Part shown: one piece after another, positions 29,294 to 37,331 of the stretch
How the letters are laid out: each line of letters begins with the position of its first letter
Numbering within the stretch: position 1 is the first letter of the stretch
Assembly: GCA_020854105.1 (NCBI GenBank)
Contig: JADZGB010000031.1
Location: 62,001 to 126,000, forward strand
Length of the DNA stretch: 64,000 bases
Reading direction: 5' to 3'
Source: Burkholderiales bacterium
GTDB taxonomy: Bacteria > Pseudomonadota > Gammaproteobacteria > Burkholderiales > SHXO01
Translations under genes and position numbers: made by a program
Notes under the pieces: model-generated
What the model was told of the DNA's origin: nothing
Seen by the model: only the letters and a program-made list of their open reading frames with translations
Database searches by the model: none

Positions 29294-30151
29294 TCACGGC
29301 GGCTTCGCGAAGCGCGTCCCCATGTGCAGCACGTTCTCGCCGCACACGTCGATGCAGCGGCCGCAGTTGGTGCAGTCACCGCTGGCGATCACCACGGAGG
29401 CATCGGCTGCACGCGGCTTGAGCGCCGGCACCAGCACCTGCGGCTCCGGGCAGGCGCGGTAGCAGTCGCCACAGTCGGTGCAGGCCGCCCGGCCGCGCGC
29501 ATTCACCCGCACCAGCGCTGCACACCCGAGCGCGCCGTAGAACGCGCCGACCGGACACAGGTGGCTGCACCAGCCGCGCCGGCTCACCAGCAGGTCGAAC
29601 AGGAACACCGCGAGCACGACCAGCCAGGCGAGGCCCATGCCGAACACCAGCCCTCGATGCAGCCAGGTGATCGGATTCACCAGTTCCCAGGCGATGCTGC
29701 CGGTTACGGCCGACACGATCAGCGTCATCGCGAGCAGCCAGTAGCGCAGGCTGCGGCGCGGCTGCCATCCCGGGCCCAGACCCAGGCGCGTGCGCAGCCA
29801 GTGGGCGGCGTCGGTCACGACGTTGATCGGACATACCCACGAGCAGTAGACGCGGCCGCCGACCACCAGATAGAACACGAGGACGATCAGCGCACCGGTG
29901 AGCGCCAGCGCGTGCGGTGCGTGGCCGGCGGCAAGCGACTGCAGCAGGATGAGCGGGTCAGTCAGGCTCAGCACGTCGAGGACGGTGCTGGAGGCGAGAT
30001 TGCCCTTGACCCACCAGATGGCGAACCACGGTCCGAGCAGGAATAGCACCAGAATCGTCCCCTGCACCAGGCGCCGTGCCAGCAGCCAGCGGTTGCGCAC
30101 CAGCAGGTTGCGGCGCACGGAATGCGGCACGCATGCCGCTTTGGCGCTCAT
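29294..30151 (-). CDS. napH: NapH-type membrane quinol dehydrogenase iron-sulfur protein
   Basis: A 285-residue protein with about four TM helices, two cytoplasmic CxxxCP motifs (CSWVCPINVV near residue 100, CSHLCPVGAFYG near residue 185) and two C-terminal [4Fe-4S] sites (CTDCGDCYRACPEP, CTNCGRCIDVCGEN). NapH oxidises quinol and passes electrons via NapG. The ATG at 30151 overlaps the napG stop as ATGA; longer frames are antisense noise. No napA, napB, napC or napD is in the window, so the partner enzyme is unclear. Confidence 0.88.
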   Translation of the reverse strand: MSAKAACVPHSVRRNLLVRNRWLLARRLVQGTILVLFLLGPWFAIWWVKGNLASSTVLDVLSLTDPLILLQSLAAGHAPHALALTGALIVLVFYLVVGGRVYCSWVCPINVVTDAAHWLRTRLGLGPGWQPRRSLRYWLLAMTLIVSAVTGSIAWELVNPITWLHRGLVFGMGLAWLVVLAVFLFDLLVSRRGWCSHLCPVGAFYGALGCAALVRVNARGRAACTDCGDCYRACPEPQVLVPALKPRAADASVVIASGDCTNCGRCIDVCGENVLHMGTRFAKPP

Positions 30152-30801
30152 GCAGCAGCGGGCGGATCGCGCCGCGCCAGGGCCAGCGGCAGCACCTTGA
30201 TGGAGGCCTTCTCGGTGACGCACGCCTGTTCGCACTTGCCGCAGCCGGTGCAGGCATCGGTGTGCACCGTCGGCTCGAAGTAGCCGCGTCCGTTCGCCTG
30301 GTGCCGCTCCATCGTGATCGCGCGCCCCTTCACCGGACAGGCGAGGTAACAGGCGCGACAGCCCGTCTGCTGCGCCACCGCGTAGCAGGTGTCGCGGCCC
30401 GTGAGCACGGCCACGCCCATGCGCGCCTGCGCGATGTCGCGCAGATCGTGGTCGAGCGCGCCGGTGGGACAGGCAACCACGCAGGGGATGTCCTCACACA
30501 TCTCGCACGCGCCCTGGCGCGCGACGAAATACGGAGTGCCGACCGTCACGCCCCTGTCCGGCGTGGCCAGATGCAGGATGTCGAAGGGACAGGCACGCAC
30601 GCACAGTCCGCAGCGCACGCACGCCGCGGAGAACACCTCCTCGTCCAGCGCCCCGGGCGGCCGGATCGCCACGGGCGGCAGGGCCTGCGCCTGTCGTGCG
30701 TGCGCGGCGAGTAGCAGTCCGGCCACGCCGGCCGAACTGGCCAGACCGACACACTGGCGCAGGAAGTCGCGCCGGTCGCGCGGTCCCGAAGTGTCCGTCA
30801 T
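30148..30801 (-). CDS. napG: NapG-type periplasmic ferredoxin
   Basis: A 217-residue protein with a Tat signal (RDRRDFLRQ followed by a short hydrophobic stretch) and four [4Fe-4S] sites: CVRCGLCVRACP, CEMCEDIPCVVACP, CRACYLACP and CTGCGKCEQAC. It is exported folded and transfers electrons from NapH to a periplasmic acceptor. It starts the napG-napH pair. The acceptor cannot be NapA from this locus, as none is present; NirS, a P460-type protein or an unlinked nap cluster are alternatives. Confidence 0.88.
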   Translation of the reverse strand: MTDTSGPRDRRDFLRQCVGLASSAGVAGLLLAAHARQAQALPPVAIRPPGALDEEVFSAACVRCGLCVRACPFDILHLATPDRGVTVGTPYFVARQGACEMCEDIPCVVACPTGALDHDLRDIAQARMGVAVLTGRDTCYAVAQQTGCRACYLACPVKGRAITMERHQANGRGYFEPTVHTDACTGCGKCEQACVTEKASIKVLPLALARRDPPAAA

Positions 30802-30900
30802 CCCGTCCTCCCCGACCTTGCCTGCACGCGCCCGCGCGCGCTCAGCGGTCGAAGCCGGCGCCGCCGAGGGCGACGCGCAAGCTGCACGGCGTTGCCTGTG

Positions 30901-32076
30901 TCAGCCCGGCCGCCCGTCCGCGCGCACGCTCGCCAGCATCGGGCCGTAGCGCACCAGATAGAGCGCGAATGCGCCCGCCCACAGCCCGCCGGAGGCCCAC
31001 AGCGCAGCCGGATACAGGGCAGGCGCGATCAGCAGCGGGACCACGCGCAGCAGCGCGGCGGCGTGCACGAGCGCGTATGCCGCGGTCTCCATGCCGCCGG
31101 CACGCAGCGGACGTCCGGTATGACCGAGCGCCGTGCGCGTGATCATGCCGATGATCATGCCGCCGATGGCGCCGGTGCCGAATGCATGCACCGCCGCGAG
31201 TTCTGGCACCAGCCCCGCTGCCGCCGCGGCCAGTAGCAGCAGTCCGAGCGGAATCCAGGCATAGGACAGGTGCAAGATCCACAGCAGCGGGGTGGACCGC
31301 GTACACCATGGATCCCAGGACCACAGCCTGAGCGCGTGCAGTGTGGCGGCAACCAGCGCCAGCGCCCCGGCGAGCCAGCCGGGCACGCCCGGACCCTGCG
31401 CCAGCAGCGCCGCCGCCAGCGCGACCATGGCGGCACGGTCGAGGCCGGCGGAGGTACGGATGCGCGCCACCGGCAACGCGTTGCGGGTGAAGCTGGGCAC
31501 CACCCGGCCGGCCATGACGGCCACGAGGAACACCACCAGGTAGATGCCGGCGCGGGTGAAACTGCCGGGCGCGACATCGAGCACCTGCTGCGCAGCCAGG
31601 TGAAAGCCGAGATTGCACAGCGTCAGCAGCAGCAGGATGCCGACCATGAAGCGGTTGCGGCTGCGCGCGCGCTGCAGCGGGATCCACAGCGCAATGGCCG
31701 CGGCCGGGAGAAAGGCGAGATCGACCGCGGCTGCCAGCCAGCCCGGGCCGGTCAGCAGCAGGATGCGCCCCGCCAGCCACAATGCGGCCAGGGCGGCCAG
31801 CGGCGCCCCCGTGGGGGTGGGCAGGCCGGTCCAGTTGCGCGCTGCGGTGAACAGAAAGCCGACGATCACCGCAGCGGCAAAGCCGAACAGCATCTCGTGC
31901 CCGTGCCAGTTCATACCGGACAGCACGCCGCCGCCGAATCCGAGCCGGTACTGGATCAACCACCAGGGCACGGACAGGGCGGCCAGCAGCGCGGCGAGCA
32001 GGTAGAGGGGTCGGAAGCCGAGGTAGAAAAGCGGCACGCGCGCCAGGGACATCGCGGGCGAAGCGGGAGCATTCAT
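30901..32076 (-). CDS. nnrS: NnrS family heme-copper membrane protein
   Basis: A 391-residue protein with about twelve TM helices of the NnrS family, which protects cells from nitric oxide stress and is co-expressed with denitrification genes. Family marks are NWHGHEMLFGFAAAVIVGFL near residue 55, NWTGLPTP near residue 85, and GMITRTALGHTGRPL near residue 325, with conserved histidines expected to bind heme and copper. It is divergent from the four-Cys protein gene at 32247. Confidence 0.92.
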   Translation of the reverse strand: MNAPASPAMSLARVPLFYLGFRPLYLLAALLAALSVPWWLIQYRLGFGGGVLSGMNWHGHEMLFGFAAAVIVGFLFTAARNWTGLPTPTGAPLAALAALWLAGRILLLTGPGWLAAAVDLAFLPAAAIALWIPLQRARSRNRFMVGILLLLTLCNLGFHLAAQQVLDVAPGSFTRAGIYLVVFLVAVMAGRVVPSFTRNALPVARIRTSAGLDRAAMVALAAALLAQGPGVPGWLAGALALVAATLHALRLWSWDPWCTRSTPLLWILHLSYAWIPLGLLLLAAAAAGLVPELAAVHAFGTGAIGGMIIGMITRTALGHTGRPLRAGGMETAAYALVHAAALLRVVPLLIAPALYPAALWASGGLWAGAFALYLVRYGPMLASVRADGRPG

Positions 32077-32246
32077 CGTGTCAGTTTAGGCGAACGCGAC
32101 GCATTGCGTCATCACCCGCCGGCCGTTTTCTGAATCCAGACGAAGGAAGCGCCCCACCCCTGCGCTACGATGAATCGGAATCGGAAATCCGTCGATACCG
32201 GGGTCGGCGCCCGATCGATGCGGGCGCCCCGGGGAGGACAGTTCAC

Positions 32247-32588
32247 ATGCCGCAGCCGGAACTCCTGGCGCTGCTCGCCCTGTTCGGGGCCCTGGCTCTG
32301 TTCGTGGTGTGGGAGGGCGCTGCCGTGTGGCGCGCGGCCGCCACCCAGCACGACATCCTGCCCCTGCAACGCGTGCTCGAGCGACGCGGAGTCCGGCTGC
32401 GGGGAATGGAGGATCGCGTCGAGCTGCAGCAGTTCGGACAGGCGGCACGCCGCTGCGTTATCTGCACGCGTGGGGCACAATGCGAGGCATGGCTGGTGGG
32501 CGATGCCAGCGCCCCGCTGGAGGGGTTCTGCCCGAATGCGTCCTTCGTCGAGGGACTTTCCGGCCGCACGCGCAACCGCATCGCCTGA
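32247..32588 (+). CDS. Small membrane-anchored four-cysteine protein (DUF6455-like)
   Basis: A 113-residue protein with one N-terminal TM helix (LLALLALFGALALFVVWEG) and a C-terminal motif CVICTRGAQCEAWL, then FCPNASFV. The Cys spacing and the FCPNA ending resemble DUF6455 proteins. It may bind a metal or be a small redox protein facing the cytoplasm. GGAGG precedes the ATG. It sits between nnrS and a c-type cytochrome in a denitrification setting, but no function is assigned. Confidence 0.7.
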   Translation: MPQPELLALLALFGALALFVVWEGAAVWRAAATQHDILPLQRVLERRGVRLRGMEDRVELQQFGQAARRCVICTRGAQCEAWLVGDASAPLEGFCPNASFVEGLSGRTRNRIA

Positions 32589-32589
32589 A

Positions 32590-32657
32590 CCGTCTGCCCG
32601 CCGGCTCCCAGCCGGCAGTGCGAATCGCCTGCCCGCCGGCGCCCAGCCAGCGGTGCG
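32590..32657 (+). repeat. Direct duplication of ~31 bp in the intergenic spacer
   Basis: Two imperfect copies, each beginning CTGCCCGCCGG and ending in GTGCG, lie at about 32590-32621 and 32626-32657. They sit between the four-Cys protein and the cytochrome gene and contain no ribosome-binding site. Confidence 0.55.
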
Positions 32658-32687
32658 TCAATCAAATCGTCTCACAGGAGGGTAGCC

Positions 32688-33242
32688 ATGCAGATCCGTC
32701 GTCGCCTCGGCATGCTGATATCGGTGTTCGGTCTTTGCGCCGCAGCACCCGCGCTGTCCCAGTCCGATCAGGCACAGTCCGATGTGACCGAGGGCCAGAA
32801 GCTCTACATCGCGCAATGCCAGATGTGTCACGGCTTCAACGTGGAGGAGGCAGCACGTGCGCCGGTGCGGCCGGACCGGTTGCTGGTCGCCCACGCCACC
32901 GGCGCGACGCAGACGCTGCTCGACGTCCCGGGGTTGCGAGTCGACGTCCCGGGGTTGCGAGACATAGCGACGCTTCCCGAGGATGGCGTGCGCCTGGCGT
33001 TCGCACCGCCATTCGGGCCGAACCTGCGCGGTATCATCGGCCGCGAGGCAGGCACCGCGCCCGGCTTCGAATACTCCCGATCCTTCATGGATGCGCTCAA
33101 GGGCATGGTGTGGACCGAAGGGACACTGGACTGGTGGATCCGCGACACCCAGGCCTGGGTACCCGGCGTGGTGATGTACTACCGCCAGGCCGATCCGGAA
33201 GTGCGGCGCAAGATCATCGCCTTCCTCAAGGCCAATCCCTGA
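32688..33242 (+). CDS. Periplasmic monoheme c-type cytochrome
   Basis: A 184-residue protein with a signal peptide ending near AAPALS-QSD and one heme c site (CQMCHGF) near residue 45. A downstream Met (GMVW or VVMYY) is the likely sixth ligand. AGGAGGG lies about 6 nt before the ATG. A perfect 21-bp tandem duplication (32920-32940 and 32941-32961) inserts seven residues, giving LDVPGLR-VDVPGLR. It overlaps the end of the convergent PyrD-like gene by 17 nt. It may carry electrons to NirS or serve a PQQ-dependent dehydrogenase; neither is shown. Confidence 0.82.
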   Translation: MQIRRRLGMLISVFGLCAAAPALSQSDQAQSDVTEGQKLYIAQCQMCHGFNVEEAARAPVRPDRLLVAHATGATQTLLDVPGLRVDVPGLRDIATLPEDGVRLAFAPPFGPNLRGIIGREAGTAPGFEYSRSFMDALKGMVWTEGTLDWWIRDTQAWVPGVVMYYRQADPEVRRKIIAFLKANP

Positions 33243-34065
33243 CCTGCTGCGCGTGCCACGCACGCGCTACCCCGCACACCAGGCCGGGTCCGCCCGCGAC
33301 GAAGCCGCGGTGCATCTGTACCAGCGCTGCGCCTGCACGCTGCAGCGCGAGCGCGCGTTCGACACGATCGATGCCGCCGACCGCGATCACCGCCAGGCGC
33401 TGCTGTGCCTGGGCGAGCGCGCGGCACGCGCCAGGCACCCAGGATTCCCACGAGCCGCCCGCCGCTGCGCCGTCGAAGACCGCGACCACGCCTTCGTAGC
33501 CTAGTGCAGCGGCGTGCGCGGCCATGTCTGCGGCATCGTCGGCACCCCGCACATCCAGCGGCCACTTGACCAGCAGCGGCGTGCGCCGGCCGCCGCCATC
33601 GGGCAGCGCCGCACAGCGCTGCTGCACTTGTCCGAGCAGGTCGGCCAGGCGCATGCGCTGGCGGGGATCGCGCAGTGCGCGCGCGGATTGCGCGGAGAAG
33701 TTGAGCACCACGTAGTCGGCGCATGACCGGACAGCGCACACCGCGTGCGCGTAGTCACGCCACGCGTGGCCGGCAGCGGTGTCGGCATCCGCGCCGACGT
33801 TGACCCCCACGACCACACGCCGCGCCGCGGGCGGCAGCGCACGCAGCGTGGCGGCGAGGCGCCCCACGCCCGGGTTGTGCTCCGCACGCGCCGCCGGCGT
33901 GACGGTGCCGATCTCGACGAAGCCGAATCCCCAGTCCCCCGCCCGTATCAGGCAGCTGCCGTCGCGGTCGTAGCCGGCGGCCAGACCCACCGGACCGGGA
34001 AAGCGCAGTCCGAGCACGTGCAGCACGCGTGCGCGCTCATCGGCCGCGCATCCGGCCTCGCTCAC
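33226..34065 (-). CDS. PyrD-like FMN TIM-barrel protein, probably not a true dihydroorotate dehydrogenase
   Basis: A 279-residue protein aligned with class 2 dihydroorotate dehydrogenase. FMN-site segments are kept (GLAAGYDRDG, VEIGTVTP, LLVKWPLDV, AVGGIDRVERAL, LVQMHRGFV). It lacks the N-terminal membrane-binding helices, and the orotate-binding parts are altered: the NRMGFNN loop is missing, NISSPN reads NFSAQS, and the NTT after the seventh strand reads FDG. I infer an FMN enzyme with another substrate. The GTG at 34065 overlaps the SerC-like stop (GTGA). Poor annotation as pyrD would be misleading if the housekeeping copy lies elsewhere. Confidence 0.75.
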   Translation of the reverse strand: MSEAGCAADERARVLHVLGLRFPGPVGLAAGYDRDGSCLIRAGDWGFGFVEIGTVTPAARAEHNPGVGRLAATLRALPPAARRVVVGVNVGADADTAAGHAWRDYAHAVCAVRSCADYVVLNFSAQSARALRDPRQRMRLADLLGQVQQRCAALPDGGGRRTPLLVKWPLDVRGADDAADMAAHAAALGYEGVVAVFDGAAAGGSWESWVPGACRALAQAQQRLAVIAVGGIDRVERALALQRAGAALVQMHRGFVAGGPGLVCGVARAWHAQQVRDWP

Positions 34066-35168
34066 TGGAAGCGGCGACGGAAATCGCCCATGAATTCGGC
34101 CAGCACCGCCACGTCCTCCTGCGACACCGCGTTGTACAGGCCGGCGCGCAGCCCGCCGATGCGGCTGTGCCCTGCCAGTCCGTCCAGCCCCTCCTCGCGC
34201 GCAGCGAGCAGGAACAGGGGCGTGAGCGAGGCATCGGCCAGGTCGAAGCACACACTCACGCGCGAGCGGTACGCACGCTGCACGCGGCAACGGTAGAAGC
34301 CTTCACTGCCGTCGATCGCGGCGTACAGGGCCTCGCTCCTGCTGCGTGCGGCCGTCTCCATCGCAGGCAGTCCACCCTGCCCGAGCAGCCATTCGAACAC
34401 CAGGCCGGCGACGTAGATCGCGAACGTGGGCGGCGTATTGACCATGGAACAGGCAGCATCCTGCTGCGTGTAGTCGAACGGTGCTGGCGTGAAGGCGTGT
34501 GCCCGCCCGAGCAGATCACGGCGTACCAGGACCACGGTCAGGCCGGCCACGCCGAGGTTCTTCTGCGCGCCCGCGTAGATCACGCCATGTGCCGTCAGCC
34601 GCACGCGCCGGGTCAGGAAGTTGGACGTCATGTCCGACACCAGGGGCACGGGCAGAGTGGGCGGTGCATCCGGATGCTCCACCCCGTCCCCAGTCTCGTT
34701 GTCGGTGACGTGCACGTAGGCTGCTCCGGGCGTCAGGCGCCAGTCGGCGGGCGGGGGCACATGATCGAAGCCGCCCTGCGCACTGCTCGCCGCGGTTGCG
34801 ACGCGCACCGCCCCCACCGCAGCGTCCATCGCCTTGCGTGACCAGTAGCCGGTCTCCACGTAGTCGGCCACGGCGCCCGGAGGCGCCAGGTTCATCGGCA
34901 CCAGTCCGAACTGCGCGCTCGCACCGCCCTGCAGGAATAGCACGGCGAAATCGTCGGAGATGTCGAGCAGCGTGCGCAGATGCTCTTCGGCGGCAGCGCG
35001 GATCGTGCGGAAGCGCGCGCCGGTGAAGGGCAGCGTCAGTACCGATCCGGCAGCGCGCACCGGCCCGATGTCCTCCAGGATGCGCGCGTGCACGGCATCT
35101 GGCAGGCGCGACTGCGAGGCCGAGAAATCGCGCGCCGCGCGCGCCTGTCTCGGCCGCACCGCCTGCAT
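34062..35168 (-). CDS. SerC-like PLP aminotransferase with altered substrate site
   Basis: A 368-residue class V aminotransferase of SerC type and normal length. The PLP lysine is in YAGAQKNLGVAGLT, and LQGGASAQFGLVPMNL, YVETGYWSRKA and NTPPTFAIYVAGLVF match the family. Compared with E. coli SerC, the phosphate-binding His41-Arg42 (SHRGKEF) is replaced by FTGARF, the FSSGP start reads FSASQ, and GHRVVGG reads GHSRIGG. A substrate other than 3-phosphohydroxypyruvate is likely (inference). It lies 7 nt after the PuuD-like gene in an operon headed by pqqA. Confidence 0.78.
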   Translation of the reverse strand: MQAVRPRQARAARDFSASQSRLPDAVHARILEDIGPVRAAGSVLTLPFTGARFRTIRAAAEEHLRTLLDISDDFAVLFLQGGASAQFGLVPMNLAPPGAVADYVETGYWSRKAMDAAVGAVRVATAASSAQGGFDHVPPPADWRLTPGAAYVHVTDNETGDGVEHPDAPPTLPVPLVSDMTSNFLTRRVRLTAHGVIYAGAQKNLGVAGLTVVLVRRDLLGRAHAFTPAPFDYTQQDAACSMVNTPPTFAIYVAGLVFEWLLGQGGLPAMETAARSRSEALYAAIDGSEGFYRCRVQRAYRSRVSVCFDLADASLTPLFLLAAREEGLDGLAGHSRIGGLRAGLYNAVSQEDVAVLAEFMGDFRRRFQ

Positions 35169-35175
35169 GGCCGGC

Positions 35176-35682
35176 TCAGCCGCTCACCAGCGCGCCGTGA
35201 TGGCTGGAGGCCATGAACACCAGCAGCGGAATCGAGAGCATGGTGTTGGTGCGCGAGGACAGGAAGGTGATGCGGGCGCAGCGCAGGCGCTCCTCGATCG
35301 GGGCCGGGCGGAATCCCAGCACCTTCTTCTGGTGCGGCCACAGTACCAGCCAAAGATTCAGCACCATGATGGTCCCGATCCACGTGCCCATGCCGATGCC
35401 CGCGAGCGGCCCTTCCAGCGTCAGCGCGGGCAGCAGCCAGTCCTTGCGCCACAGCAGCATGATGCCGGCCATCCAGGTGACCACGGCCGCCCAGCGGAAC
35501 AGGCCGTGCTCGCGGTTGAGCCGCGCCATGAAGCCGGGATTCGAGGGGTCGGTGAGTTCCTCGCGCGCGACCGGCCGCCAGTGCGGCCGCTGGGCCACGT
35601 TCGCGTAGTTGTGTCCGATCCAGACGATGCCGGCGGCGAAGTGCAGCGCACGCAGCGCCCAGTCGATCATCTGTGCATCCAT
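35176..35682 (-). CDS. PuuD/COG3748-like membrane protein
   Basis: A 168-residue protein with about four TM helices resembling the membrane part of PuuD-type urate hydroxylases. It has LRALHFAAGIVWIGHNYANV at the N-terminus, a mid-protein WPHQKKVLG and a final SSRTNTMLSIPLLVFMASSH. The C-terminal cytochrome domain of full PuuD is absent. The ATG at 35682 is chosen because the first TM follows at once. Gaps of 11 and 7 nt to its neighbours place it in the pqqADE operon. Its role there is unknown; a heme-binding membrane redox role is possible. Confidence 0.72.
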   Translation of the reverse strand: MDAQMIDWALRALHFAAGIVWIGHNYANVAQRPHWRPVAREELTDPSNPGFMARLNREHGLFRWAAVVTWMAGIMLLWRKDWLLPALTLEGPLAGIGMGTWIGTIMVLNLWLVLWPHQKKVLGFRPAPIEERLRCARITFLSSRTNTMLSIPLLVFMASSHHGALVSG

Positions 35683-35693
35683 GCCGGCTCCGC

Positions 35694-35882
35694 TCAGGAT
35701 CCTGCCAGCCGCAGCACCGCCAGCAGCACGATGGTCAGGGCCACGCCCAGCGCGATGGTGCTGGCAGCGCTGTCGAAGGGGTGCTTCCACTGCCGCGCCT
35801 CGCTCCCGGTCCCAGCCGGCTTGCGCCGGGGCGTGGGCTGGAGAACCTGCGTACGCGTCTGGCCTGATGCGCGCGGCTTCAT
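35694..35882 (-). CDS. Single-TM small protein coupled to pqqE
   Basis: A 62-residue protein: a basic N-terminal half and one C-terminal TM helix (STIALGVALTIVLLAVLRL). The ATG overlaps the pqqE stop as ATGA, which supports real translation. It would be inserted tail-first in the inner membrane. No family is recognised. It may anchor or accompany the neighbouring PuuD-like membrane protein. Confidence 0.6.
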   Translation of the reverse strand: MKPRASGQTRTQVLQPTPRRKPAGTGSEARQWKHPFDSAASTIALGVALTIVLLAVLRLAGS

Positions 35883-37015
35883 AGTTCGGTGGAGACCGCG
35901 TCACGCAGCCGCCGGATCAGCGGGCGCTTGGGCCGCTCCGGGGAATGCGAGGCATCGATCGCCTGGGTGATGACGTGATGATGCGGGGAGCGTGAACAGG
36001 CCGGATCGGCGTTCGCCGCATCTCCGGTGAGCAGGAAGGCCTGGCAGCGGCAGCCGCCGAAGTCCTTCTCCTTCTCGCTGCAACTGCGGCAGGGCTCCTT
36101 CATCCATTCGTCGCCGCGGAACTTGCGGAACAGGGGCGAGTCGTTCCAGATCCAGGCCAGGGACTTCTCGCGCACGGTGGGGAATTCCAACCCCTCGATC
36201 ACGCGCACCTCCTGGCAGGGCAGCGCCGCGCCGTCCGGCGCGATGGTCAGGTGGATCGTTCCCCACCCGTTCATGCACGCCTTGGGCCGTCCCTCGTAGT
36301 AGTCGGGGATGACGAAGTAGATCGTCATGCTCTGCCCCAGGCGCTCGCGCGCCGCCTGCACCACGGCTTCCGCGTGCTCGATCTGGGCACGCGAGGGCAG
36401 CAGCTCGTCGCGATTGAGCAGGGCCCAGTTGTAGTACTGGATGTTGGCGAACTCGAGGTAATCCACGCCGATGGACTCGGCCATGGCGAGAATGCGCTCG
36501 ACCTGATCGATGTTCTGCCGGACCACCGGCACGTTGAGCACCATCGGAAAACCGTGGGCCTTGATGCGCGCGGCCACGTCGAGCTTGATGTCGTGCGCGC
36601 GCGCGCCGGTCAGTTCATTGGTGAGTCGCCGGTCGGCCGACTGCAGCGAGAGCTGGATCTGCTTGAGTCCGGCTTCCTTCAGCGCGCGCAGCCGCGTCTC
36701 GGTGAGGCCGATGCCGGAGGTGATGAGATTGGTGTAGAAGCCGAGCGAATCCGCGTATCCGACCAGTTCCTCGAGATCATCGCGCAGCATCGGCTCGCCG
36801 CCGGAGAAGCCCAGTTGCAGGGAGCCCAGCGTACGCGCCTGGCGCAGCACGTCCTTCCACTCCTCGGTGGACAGCTCCTGACTGGTGTAGCGCTGGAAAT
36901 CCAGCGGGTTATTGCACCAGACGCATTTGAGCGGACAGCGGTAGGTCAGCTCCAGTACCAGCCACAGCGGCCGGCCCTGCCCGTCAAGCGCGATCCCGGA
37001 TCCATCCTTTGGCAT
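35879..37015 (-). CDS. pqqE: PqqA peptide cyclase PqqE (radical SAM)
   Basis: A 378-residue radical SAM/SPASM enzyme that cross-links Glu and Tyr side chains of PqqA in the first step of PQQ synthesis. The SAM cluster motif is Cys27-x3-Cys31-x2-Cys34 (RCPLKCVWCNNPLDF), GFSGGEPMLR follows, and the SPASM cysteines are in CMNGWG, PCQEV and CRSCSEKEKDFGGCRC, then DPAC. All hallmark residues of genuine PqqE are present. It overlaps pqqD by 32 nt. pqqB and pqqC are not in the window. Confidence 0.93.
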   Translation of the reverse strand: MPKDGSGIALDGQGRPLWLVLELTYRCPLKCVWCNNPLDFQRYTSQELSTEEWKDVLRQARTLGSLQLGFSGGEPMLRDDLEELVGYADSLGFYTNLITSGIGLTETRLRALKEAGLKQIQLSLQSADRRLTNELTGARAHDIKLDVAARIKAHGFPMVLNVPVVRQNIDQVERILAMAESIGVDYLEFANIQYYNWALLNRDELLPSRAQIEHAEAVVQAARERLGQSMTIYFVIPDYYEGRPKACMNGWGTIHLTIAPDGAALPCQEVRVIEGLEFPTVREKSLAWIWNDSPLFRKFRGDEWMKEPCRSCSEKEKDFGGCRCQAFLLTGDAANADPACSRSPHHHVITQAIDASHSPERPKRPLIRRLRDAVSTEL

Positions 37016-37277
37016 ACGACACCTCGAGAAATTTCTGCACTCCCTGCTCCACCCGCTCGGGCGTTTCCGAGAACAGGGCCCTGAGTTCTTCGGTCAACTC
37101 TCCCACCGTGCGCTGTCCGTCGCAGCGACGCAGGATCTCCGCGGCGGTGGGGTTGAGCTTCACCACGCCCTCCGGATAGAGGAGCACGTAGGCCGCCTGC
37201 GTGTCCTCCCAGCGCAGCAGGAACATCGGCTTGAGCTCCGGACGCCGGGCCGCCTCGATCGATGCGCTCTGATTCAT
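36984..37277 (-). CDS. pqqD: PQQ biosynthesis peptide chaperone PqqD
   Basis: A 97-residue protein that binds PqqA and presents it to PqqE. It shows the PqqD pattern: RPELKPMFLLRWEDTQAAYV, then LLYPEGVVKLNPTAAEILRR and a helical end. The ATG at 37277 has AGGAGA about 8 nt upstream; a start six codons earlier lacks a site. It overlaps pqqE and follows pqqA by 54 nt, without the usual pqqB and pqqC between them. Confidence 0.9.
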   Translation of the reverse strand: MNQSASIEAARRPELKPMFLLRWEDTQAAYVLLYPEGVVKLNPTAAEILRRCDGQRTVGELTEELRALFSETPERVEQGVQKFLEVSYAKGWIRDRA

Positions 37278-37331
37278 GTTCTTCTCCTGTGGCATCCGGG
37301 GGCGCCCGAAGGCACCCCCGGAGCCGTTCGC

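Noticed and set aside
34066-34290. N-terminal extension of the PyrD-like protein to 354 residues
   Set aside because: The extra 75 codons are Arg/Ala-rich antisense to the SerC-like gene; the GTG at 34065 has the coupled GTGA overlap.
35683-35904. Longer form of the PuuD-like protein
   Set aside because: The upstream frame overlaps the one-TM peptide gene out of phase and has no hydrophobic or conserved content.
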